Below the pieces are notes generated by a model. It was not told where the DNA came from. It saw only the letters and a list, made by a program, of their open reading frames with translations, and did no database searches. Shown here piece by piece: positions 53,742-60,948 of a stretch of DNA of 64,000 bases. This stretch comes from JAJTFW01 sp046330075 (GTDB lineage Bacteria > Bacteroidota > Bacteroidia > AKYH767-A > OLB10), in assembly GCA_046330075.1 (NCBI GenBank), contig JAXLTL010000006.1, forward strand, positions 124,001-188,000, read 5' to 3'. Position numbers and translations under genes: made by a program. Positions within the stretch are counted from its first letter, which is position 1. The number at the start of each line of letters is the position of its first letter.

Positions 53742-54614
53742 CTAATAGAGGGTTTCTGTGCGGTAGCGAAGATATTTATTCACTGCGAATAAGGTGCATA
53801 CCAGCGACAAAATTACACCTATAATTAATAATCCCGCTGCAACTATTCCCATGAGTTCAAAATCACGGATCAGGCTGAGTTCCGGAACTTTAAGGACCGC
53901 AAAATACATGATACCTGATAACAACACGATTGCCGCCAGTCCGCCCAGCAGCCCATTTATCATGCTTCGCACCAAAAAAGGCCCACGGATGAACCCTTTG
54001 GTGGCCCCAACCAGTAACATGCTTCTGATTAACAGCCGGCGTGCGTATAATGAGATTCGTATAGTGTTGTTTATCAGCGCTATTGATACAAGAATTAGCA
54101 GGACAGAGAAACTGAGCATAATCCATGTAATCGTCCGGAGGTTTCGGTTGATGCTTTGTACCAGCGAAGGTTGATATTGAACTTCAGAAACTCCAGGTTC
54201 CAGCTTCATGGATCCGGTAAAGGCTTGAATGGTAGTCTCTTCTGCATAATCTGCTTTCACGCGGATATCAATACTCGGATAAAGAGGATTATATCCCAGG
54301 AAAGTAATGAAATCTTCACCAAGGTCTTTCTTTAATTCTTCAGCCGCTTCTTCTTTCGTAACAAGGCGGGCAGACTTGATATACTCCAGTGCCGTAACGC
54401 GTTGAATCAGCTCCTGCACTTGCAGGCTATCGGCTTCCGGCTTGAGGATCAGAGAGATTTCTATATTTTCCTTTACATAGTCGCTCAGCTTCCTGGCGTG
54501 GAGCAGGAGGATTCCCAATGAACCTAACAGAAACAGCACCAGCGAGATACTGATGATTGTGCTGAGGCGCGAGGAGCGCTGTGTCTTTCGAACGAACTTT
54601 GTTTCTTCTGTCAT
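53742..54614 (-). CDS. ftsX: cell division protein FtsX
   Basis: FtsX with FtsE forms an ABC-type complex that activates peptidoglycan hydrolases at the septum. The 290-residue chain starts at the ATG at 54612-54614 (the frame is open 12 codons upstream). It has one N-terminal membrane helix (about 20-42), an extracytoplasmic domain (about 50-155) and three C-terminal helices with the permease motif. ftsE is not in the window. This gene heads the minus-strand cluster and is divergent from leuS, 94 bases apart. Confidence 0.9.
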   Translation of the reverse strand: MTEETKFVRKTQRSSRLSTIISISLVLFLLGSLGILLLHARKLSDYVKENIEISLILKPEADSLQVQELIQRVTALEYIKSARLVTKEEAAEELKKDLGEDFITFLGYNPLYPSIDIRVKADYAEETTIQAFTGSMKLEPGVSEVQYQPSLVQSINRNLRTITWIMLSFSVLLILVSIALINNTIRISLYARRLLIRSMLLVGATKGFIRGPFLVRSMINGLLGGLAAIVLLSGIMYFAVLKVPELSLIRDFELMGIVAAGLLIIGVILSLVCTLFAVNKYLRYRTETLY

Positions 54615-54708
54615 GCAGGCGTTAAAATTATAAAATCCGGCTCCCTTCAATCTCCGATCTTTTACGAGTTATTCACCCCCTCTTTTTACTAACTTCGTAC
54701 CCCTCTCT

Positions 54709-57700
54709 ATGAATGCTATGATGGATTACAATTTCCGGGATATCGAAGCGAAATGGCAGCGTTACTGGCGTGACAATCACACCTATCGTACTGTGGAAAC
54801 GCCCGGTAAAAAGAAGTATTATGTGCTGGACATGTTTCCGTATCCCTCAGGGGCAGGACTCCATGTAGGGCATCCGCTGGGCTATATTGCCTCCGATATT
54901 GTTTCCCGCTACAAGCGTTTAAGAGGATTCAATGTGCTGCACCCGATGGGCTATGATGCCTTTGGTTTGCCGGCCGAACAATATGCTATTCAAACCGGGC
55001 AGCATCCCAAAGTCACTACAGAGCAGAATATCCGCCGGTACCGTGAGCAGTTGGACAAAATCGGGTTCTCCTACGATTGGGAGCGCGAAATCCGTACCTG
55101 TGAACCGGATTATTACCGATGGACCCAATGGATTTTCATTCAGTTGTTTCATGCCTGGTTTAATTGTGAATCGAAGAAAGCCGAACCCATTTCATCGTTG
55201 GTCAAAGTATTCGAGACGGAAGGTTTCGTTTGCTCGCAACCCCGTTTTCTTACTGGAGATATTGAGAAAGTAGTCGGACCGTTTACTGCGGCTGAATGGA
55301 AGGCAATGTCGGAAAAGGAAAAGTCAGATGTGTTGTTGCATTTTCGATTGGCTTACCTCAGCGATGCCTGGGTGAACTGGTGCCCTGCATTGGGCACAGT
55401 GCTCGCCAATGATGAGGTGAAAGATGGCGTTTCCGAGCGCGGAGGATATCCGGTAGAGCGGAAAATGATGAAGCAATGGAGTTTGCGCATCACTGCTTAC
55501 GCAGATCGATTGCTGCATGATCTTGATACCCTCGACTGGCCTGAATCGGTTAAGGAAGCTCAACGCAACTGGATCGGAAAATCGGAAGGTACGTCGATCC
55601 GGTTTAAGGTGGTGAAAACAAGTTCAGGGGCAATTAAGCAAAACCATGATTCACAAAACAACACTGGTTCCTTTACCGTCGCCGGGACCTCTCCCCAACA
55701 CTCTCCAGAGGAAAATCGTGATCCCGTTGCTGGGGCCTCACCCCAACCCTCTCCAGAGGAGAGGGAGGATTACTTTTTTGCAGATCCTAAAACCTATAAA
55801 TATCTGAAGGAATTTGCCAAAGCAAACAGAAAAGAACAAACTCCAAGTGAAGCTAAACTTTGGGAAGCCTTAAGAAATAGTAATCTGGGATATAAATTCC
55901 GCCGACAAGTTATCATTGGAAATTATATTGCTGATTTCGCTTGCTTCAATCCAAAACTTGTAATTGAAGTTGATGGTGGAATTCATTTGACAGCTGAACA
56001 AAAAGAGAAGGATGCTAATAAAAATGCAGATCTGAATTTCCATAATTTCTCGGTCATCCGAGTGACTGATAAGGATGTATTAGAGAATGTTGAAATTGTT
56101 GTTGATCGTATTCTAAAGACTATAAATAAGATCGAATCTTCTTCCCCCTCGCCTCTGGAGAGGGGGCCAGGGGGTGAGGCCCTTGGCAGCGAAGTGGCAA
56201 ATACTTCAGATAGTTTTTCTTCCCCCTCGCCTCTGGAGAGGGGGCCAGGGGGTGAAGTCTCTGGCGGATTCGGTGAGGTAGAAGATTGGAATGATCATGA
56301 CCATTTCATCGAAGTCTTCACAACCCGCCCTGACACCATCTTCGGTGTTTCATTCGTGACCCTTGCTCCCGAACATGAATTGGTGAATAAACTCACGACC
56401 GACGAATACCGTCACAAAGTGGAAGAGTATGTGAAAGTAGCAACGAATAAATCAGAGCGCGAACGTCAGGCGGAGGTGAAAAAAGTGAGCGGTCAATTCA
56501 CCGGTGCACATGTGATTCATCCTTTTACCGGCGAACATATTCCAGTCTGGATTGGTGAGTATGTACTCGCCGGATACGGTACAGGTGCCGTGATGGCAGT
56601 TCCCGGACACGATCAGCGCGATTATCTTTTCGCGAAACATTTTCATCTTCCCGTAAAGGAAGTCGTTGCAGGCGGAGATCTCTCTGCAGAAGCATATACG
56701 GCGAAGGATGGCAAGTTGGTGAACTCCGGATTCCTGAACGGGCTGGAAGTAAAGCAGGCCATCCGCGAAGCAATAACAGAGATTGAAAAACTGAATATCG
56801 GTAAGGGTCAGGTGAACTATCGTTTGCGTGATGCAGCTTTTGGCCGTCAGCGGTACTGGGGCGAACCTATTCCTGTTTATTACAAAGACGGAGTGCCGCA
56901 TACGTTAGAAGAGTCGGAGTTGCCACTGATCCTGCCGGAGATTGATAAATTCCAGCCAACCGAAACCGGTGAACCGCCATTGGCCCGGGCTGCCAACTGG
57001 AAATACAAAGGACAATACGAATACGAACATACGACTATGCCGGGCTGGGCAGGTTCCAGCTGGTACTTTCTGCGCTACATGGATGCTAAAAATCGTTCCA
57101 CCTTCGTATCGGAGGATGCCGTGAACTACTGGCAACAGGTCGATTTCTACCTCGGTGGTGCAGAACATGCAACAGGTCACCTCTTGTATGTCCGCTTCTG
57201 GACCAAGTTCCTTTATGATATGGGATATATCCCCGTAAACGAACCGGCAAAAAAACTGATCAATCAGGGAATGATACAGGGAGTGAGTGCATTTGTGTAT
57301 CGTGTTACCGGAACACATCAGTTTGTTTCGCATGGTCTCAAGGACCAATACCAGACTACTCCGCTACACGTAGATGTGAGCATTGCCCCCAATCATATCC
57401 TCGATCTTGAGAAATTCAAAGCCTGGCGTGAAGATTTTGCCGACGCAACCTTTGTGCTGGAAGATGGAGTGTACAAATGCGGAGCGGAAGTAGAGAAAAT
57501 GTCCAAGAGCAAGTACAATGTGGTAAACCCCGATGATATCATCGAAGAATACGGCGCAGATACACTTCGACTTTATGAGATGTTTCTGGGTCCTCTGGAG
57601 CAAAGCAAGCCCTGGAGCACACAAGGCATCAATGGCGTACATAATTTCCTGCGCCGTTTGTGGAGGATGTACAATATTCAGGAGGGGAAATGCGTACTGA

Positions 57701-58176
57701 GTGATGATGCACCTTCTCCTGCTGAATTAAAAGTGCTCCATAAAACCATCAAAAAGGTGGAGGAGGATGTAGAGCGTTTCTCCTTTAATACAACGGTGAG
57801 CGCCTTCATGATCTGCCTGAATGAATTGTATGATCTCAAGTGCAATAAACGGGCGATCCTCGAGCCATTGGTGATTATCCTCTCGCCGTATGCTCCGCAT
57901 TTTGCAGAAGAACTCTGGTCGATGCTGGGACATACATCTTCAGTAACTGAAGCCATATTCCCGCAATGGAAAGAAGAGTATCTCGTCGAAAATGAATTCG
58001 AGTATCCGGTGTCCATCAACGGAAAAGTGAAGTTTAAAATTAATCTCTCCCTGCAGCTCTCCAAAGAGGAAGTGGAAGCCAATGTGCTCAGCTCCGAGGA
58101 GATGAAAAAACTGGTGCAGGGAGCACCTAAAAAAGTTATTGTCGTACCGGGCCGGATTGTCAACGTCGTTGTCTGA
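54709..58176 (+). CDS. leuS: leucyl-tRNA synthetase carrying an in-frame DUF559 domain
   Basis: LeuRS charges tRNA-Leu. Catalytic motifs are intact: PSGAGLHVGH (HIGH motif near residue 50), KMSKS at 930-934, and the editing-domain segment FTTRPDTIFGVSF (about 530). Removing residues 304-525 would leave about 930 residues, the usual size; the actual 1155 residues are therefore far too long. The extra segment lies just before the editing (CP1) domain and contains a complete DUF559 endonuclease-like domain (about 354-468), flanked by PSPEE/SPSPLERGPGGE repeat-encoded peptides. There is no stop or frameshift, so the insertion seems to be translated. Whether the final protein is processed is unknown. 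Confidence 0.93.
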   Translation: MNAMMDYNFRDIEAKWQRYWRDNHTYRTVETPGKKKYYVLDMFPYPSGAGLHVGHPLGYIASDIVSRYKRLRGFNVLHPMGYDAFGLPAEQYAIQTGQHPKVTTEQNIRRYREQLDKIGFSYDWEREIRTCEPDYYRWTQWIFIQLFHAWFNCESKKAEPISSLVKVFETEGFVCSQPRFLTGDIEKVVGPFTAAEWKAMSEKEKSDVLLHFRLAYLSDAWVNWCPALGTVLANDEVKDGVSERGGYPVERKMMKQWSLRITAYADRLLHDLDTLDWPESVKEAQRNWIGKSEGTSIRFKVVKTSSGAIKQNHDSQNNTGSFTVAGTSPQHSPEENRDPVAGASPQPSPEEREDYFFADPKTYKYLKEFAKANRKEQTPSEAKLWEALRNSNLGYKFRRQVIIGNYIADFACFNPKLVIEVDGGIHLTAEQKEKDANKNADLNFHNFSVIRVTDKDVLENVEIVVDRILKTINKIESSSPSPLERGPGGEALGSEVANTSDSFSSPSPLERGPGGEVSGGFGEVEDWNDHDHFIEVFTTRPDTIFGVSFVTLAPEHELVNKLTTDEYRHKVEEYVKVATNKSERERQAEVKKVSGQFTGAHVIHPFTGEHIPVWIGEYVLAGYGTGAVMAVPGHDQRDYLFAKHFHLPVKEVVAGGDLSAEAYTAKDGKLVNSGFLNGLEVKQAIREAITEIEKLNIGKGQVNYRLRDAAFGRQRYWGEPIPVYYKDGVPHTLEESELPLILPEIDKFQPTETGEPPLARAANWKYKGQYEYEHTTMPGWAGSSWYFLRYMDAKNRSTFVSEDAVNYWQQVDFYLGGAEHATGHLLYVRFWTKFLYDMGYIPVNEPAKKLINQGMIQGVSAFVYRVTGTHQFVSHGLKDQYQTTPLHVDVSIAPNHILDLEKFKAWREDFADATFVLEDGVYKCGAEVEKMSKSKYNVVNPDDIIEEYGADTLRLYEMFLGPLEQSKPWSTQGINGVHNFLRRLWRMYNIQEGKCVLSDDAPSPAELKVLHKTIKKVEEDVERFSFNTTVSAFMICLNELYDLKCNKRAILEPLVIILSPYAPHFAEELWSMLGHTSSVTEAIFPQWKEEYLVENEFEYPVSINGKVKFKINLSLQLSKEEVEANVLSSEEMKKLVQGAPKKVIVVPGRIVNVVV
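55685..55770 (+). repeat. left repeat pair of the DUF559 insertion
   Basis: L1 (about 55685-55714) and L2 (about 55732-55770) share CCCCAACMCTCTCCAGAGGA. L2 is the better copy, with GCCTCACCCC before and GAGAGGGAGGA after. They encode PQHSPEE and PQPSPEERE. Confidence 0.8.
56141..56264 (+). repeat. right repeat pair of the DUF559 insertion
   Basis: R1 (56141-56186) and R2 (56219-56264) are near-identical over 37 bases and 78 bases apart, a multiple of three. Each encodes SSPSPLERGPGGE. Their complement matches L2 around the core CTCTCCAGAGG and the TCACCCC end. Confidence 0.85.
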
Positions 58177-58203
58177 TCTCCCTTTATAATATTGAATGAA
58201 CGC

Positions 58204-58986
58204 ATGCAACTCTTACTCCAGCATATCGAAGCCCTAATTTTCGTTTCCGAGCAACCTATTGCCGGTGATGAAATTTTGTCATGTTTGAAAACCGCTTATG
58301 GATGGGAACTGAAAAAAGAACAGTTCCACAGCCTCATTGCGGAACTCAAGGAAAAATATCAGGCAGAAGAGTATTCTTTTGAACTGGTGGAGATCGCCGA
58401 AGGGTTTCAGTTTCTGACCAAGAAGGAGTACCATCATGCCGTAAGCACCCTTTTGCAGATTAAAGCCAAAAAGCGCCTGAGTACCGCAGCCCTGGAAACA
58501 TTGGCGATTATTGCCTATAAACAACCATTGTCCAAGTCCGAAATTGAACATATCCGCGGGGTGAATTGCGATTATAGTATTCAGAAACTTCTTGAAAAAG
58601 AGTTGATTGTGATTAGTGGTAAGGGGGATGGACCCGGTAAACCCTTGCTGTACGCAACTTCGAAAAACTTCATGGATCATTTCGGACTGAAGTCGGTGAA
58701 AGAACTGCCCAAACTGAAAGATCTGCATATTGCTGAAAATGAGATTGGTACGCCCTCAGATTTGATGGATTCGGATGTGCCGGTGGATATTGATCCGGAT
58801 GCTATTCCGGTGGATTTACCCGATGGTAGCGAAGGAACAGTGATTCCGGAGGCTGAAAATGTGGAATATGAGGAGGGTGGTGAGTTCATTATTGAGGGTA
58901 CTGTGGATGCAGAAGCCGGACTGGGCAATAATTTGGAACAGGATTTGTTAAACGGAGAAGAACAATCCGAACAAAAAGAAGAATGA
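58204..58986 (+). CDS. scpB: segregation and condensation protein ScpB
   Basis: ScpB joins SMC and ScpA in the chromosome-condensing complex. The ATG at 58204 (MQLLLQHIEALIFVSEQPI) gives 260 residues; a TTG four codons upstream is less likely. Two winged-helix domains are visible, with LSTAALETLAIIAYKQPLSKSEIEHIRGVNCDY and the GPGKPLLYATSKNFMDHFGL segment (described in part). The C-terminal 75 residues are an acidic tail. The stop overlaps the next start (ATGA). Confidence 0.93.
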   Translation: MQLLLQHIEALIFVSEQPIAGDEILSCLKTAYGWELKKEQFHSLIAELKEKYQAEEYSFELVEIAEGFQFLTKKEYHHAVSTLLQIKAKKRLSTAALETLAIIAYKQPLSKSEIEHIRGVNCDYSIQKLLEKELIVISGKGDGPGKPLLYATSKNFMDHFGLKSVKELPKLKDLHIAENEIGTPSDLMDSDVPVDIDPDAIPVDLPDGSEGTVIPEAENVEYEEGGEFIIEGTVDAEAGLGNNLEQDLLNGEEQSEQKEE

Positions 58987-59768
58987 GAACCTCCACCAGC
59001 GCCTTTTTGCTGATGCTCTTAATGCCGATCCTGGTCTCGGCACAGAATGGTCTTACCAAAGTGAAAAACCAGGCCTTTGGTCCGAATGAAGTATTGGAAT
59101 ATCGCGTACACTATGGCTTCATAGATGCAGGAACCGCACGTCTTGAAGTGGATCCGGTTATGAAGAACCTGGGAGGTCGCTCTTGTTTTCGTGTACTTGG
59201 AACCGGAAAATCAGTTGGGGCCTTCGACTGGTTTTTTAAAGTGCGCGATCATTACGAAAGTTATATCGATTCGGAATCGATGGTCCCCTGGCTGTTCATC
59301 CGAAAGATTGAAGAGGGGAGCTATTCAAAAAATCAGAATGTCAGCTTCAATCACTTCAAAGCGACTGCGACCAGCGAGAAAAAAACAATTCGCACTCCGG
59401 GGCAGGTTCAGGATCTGATCTCGGCATTTTATTATGCACGCACCCTCGATTTCGAGCATGCGGCGGTAGGTGATACCTTCCTTATTCAGTGTTATCTGGA
59501 TGATGAGACGTTCCCGATGGTAATTAAATACGCAGGCAAGGAAACGATCAAAACCAAACTCGGTACTTTCCGGTGTATCGTGTTTAAGCCTTATCTGCTC
59601 GAAGGTCGTGTGTTTAAGGAGAAGGAAGGAATGACTATCTGGGTCACTGATGATAAAAACAAAATTCCGGTTCGTGCACAGGCAGAAATAATGGTAGGTT
59701 CTATAAAAATGGACATTACCTCCTACAAAGGATTGCTGAATCCTGTTGCGCTGATTGCAAAAAAATAA
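58983..59768 (+). CDS. DUF3108 domain-containing secreted protein
   Basis: The 261-residue protein has a signal peptide (SAFLLMLLMPILVSAQ) and a DUF3108-like all-beta domain (EVLEYRVHYGFIDAGTARL, FDWFFKVRDHYESYID, GMTIWVTDDKNKIPVR). The family is periplasmic and of unknown function. Its start overlaps the scpB stop, so it is translated with scpB although the functions look unrelated. A bidirectional terminator follows. Confidence 0.87.
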   Translation: MRTSTSAFLLMLLMPILVSAQNGLTKVKNQAFGPNEVLEYRVHYGFIDAGTARLEVDPVMKNLGGRSCFRVLGTGKSVGAFDWFFKVRDHYESYIDSESMVPWLFIRKIEEGSYSKNQNVSFNHFKATATSEKKTIRTPGQVQDLISAFYYARTLDFEHAAVGDTFLIQCYLDDETFPMVIKYAGKETIKTKLGTFRCIVFKPYLLEGRVFKEKEGMTIWVTDDKNKIPVRAQAEIMVGSIKMDITSYKGLLNPVALIAKK

Positions 59769-59783
59769 CGTTGATGTGTTGAC

Positions 59784-59817
59784 GAAAACGCCGCGTCCTG
59801 ATGGATGCGGCGTTTTC
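59784..59817. terminator. bidirectional terminator between DUF3108 gene and asd
   Basis: GAAAACGCCGC / GCGGCGTTTTC forms a perfect 11-bp stem around a 12-base loop, with A residues on one side and T residues on the other. Confidence 0.88.
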
Positions 59818-59830
59818 ATTTACGTTTGTT

Positions 59831-60826
59831 TCAGGATTTCAAAAATCCTTTGCTGCGCATATACTCTGCAATCTGAACAGCATTGGTTGCCGCTCCCTTG
59901 CGCAGGTTGTCTGCTACAATCCAGCAGTTGAGGGTGCGATCCTGTGTTTCATCACGGCGCAGTCGGCCTACGTACACTTCATCATTGCCTTCAGCATACA
60001 ACGGCATCGGATAAAAAGAAGTCGCAGGATCATCTTGTACAACAATACCCTCTGAAGCTTCCAGCAGAGCCCGTACATCTTTTAACGTATATTCCTGTTC
60101 AAACTCGATGTTCACACTTTCTGAATGTCCGCCAATCACAGGTACACGTACAGTAGTCGCGGTGACACGGATTGTATCATCTCCCATGATTTTGCATGTT
60201 TCCTTCACCATCTTCATCTCCTCCTTGGTATACCCATTGTCGAGGAAAACGTCAATCTGTGGAAGAATGTTCAGGTCGATCGGATGCGGATAGACGCGGT
60301 TTACCGGCTGATTGTTGCGTTCGGCATTCAGCTGATCCAGGGCTTTCGCTCCGGTACCACTCACGGATTGATAGGTGGAGACAACCACACGACGAATCTT
60401 ATACTTATCGTGCAGCGGCTTCAGCACCATCACCATCTGAATGGTGGAACAATTAGGATTGGCGATGATTTTATCTTCTGCGGTGATTACATGTCCGTTC
60501 ACTTCCGGTACTACCAGTTTCTTGCCCGGGTCCATGCGCCAGGCAGAGGAATTATCGATGACAACTGTTCCCGCCTCAGCAAAGCGCGGAGCCCATTCGT
60601 AGGATGTTGTTCCGCCAGCGGAAAATAAGGCCAGGTCGGGGCGCATAACAACAGCCTGTGCAGGAGTTACCACTGTATAGGTGGTGTCGCGGAAAGTGAT
60701 TGGCCGTCCTGCCGATTTTTCAGAAGCCACAGGAATTAATTCAGTAACAGGAAATCCTCGTTCCTGCAAAATTTCCATCATTTTGGTTCCAACCAGTCCG
60801 GTGGCTCCTACAACTGCGACTTTCAT
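59831..60826 (-). CDS. asd: aspartate-semialdehyde dehydrogenase
   Basis: Asd reduces aspartyl phosphate to aspartate semialdehyde in the lysine, threonine, methionine and diaminopimelate pathways. The 331-residue protein has the NADP-binding VAVVGATGLVGTKMMEIL, the catalytic Cys126 in NPNCSTIQ, and a later GGHSESVNIEFE segment with the active-site His. Its length is normal. It is probably monocistronic, ending at the shared terminator. Confidence 0.95.
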   Translation of the reverse strand: MKVAVVGATGLVGTKMMEILQERGFPVTELIPVASEKSAGRPITFRDTTYTVVTPAQAVVMRPDLALFSAGGTTSYEWAPRFAEAGTVVIDNSSAWRMDPGKKLVVPEVNGHVITAEDKIIANPNCSTIQMVMVLKPLHDKYKIRRVVVSTYQSVSGTGAKALDQLNAERNNQPVNRVYPHPIDLNILPQIDVFLDNGYTKEEMKMVKETCKIMGDDTIRVTATTVRVPVIGGHSESVNIEFEQEYTLKDVRALLEASEGIVVQDDPATSFYPMPLYAEGNDEVYVGRLRRDETQDRTLNCWIVADNLRKGAATNAVQIAEYMRSKGFLKS

Positions 60827-60948
60827 GCTTTTTTAAATTATTCTGTTATTCAGTGCCTTGAATGCTGGAGTCGTTTATTAACGGATATAAGCGTTTATTA
60901 TACGACTAACCGCTGCCGGTCAAACTTCCTTTGCACCATACAAAAGTA

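Larger units (their letters stand above)
55621..56280 (+). mobile_element. putative mobile DUF559 element inserted in leuS
   Basis: The insertion encodes YKYLKEF...TPSEAKLWEALRNSNLGYKFRRQ, then Asp409 in IADFACF and Glu420/Asp422 in LVIEVDGG, the expected catalytic residues of a PD-(D/E)XK nuclease of the DUF559/Vsr-like type. It looks more AT-rich than the leuS DNA on both sides. Two repeat copies precede it and two inverted copies follow. The exact ends are uncertain because no target-site duplication could be defined without an uninterrupted relative. Mobility is inferred, not shown. Confidence 0.6.

Noticed and set aside
55621..56280. Intein in leuS
   Set aside because: No N-terminal Cys/Ser splice block or C-terminal His-Asn junction is seen, and the nuclease belongs to DUF559 instead of LAGLIDADG or HNH intein types.
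54709..58176. leuS as a pseudogene interrupted by an element
   Set aside because: The frame is open through the whole insertion and all LeuRS catalytic motifs are intact.
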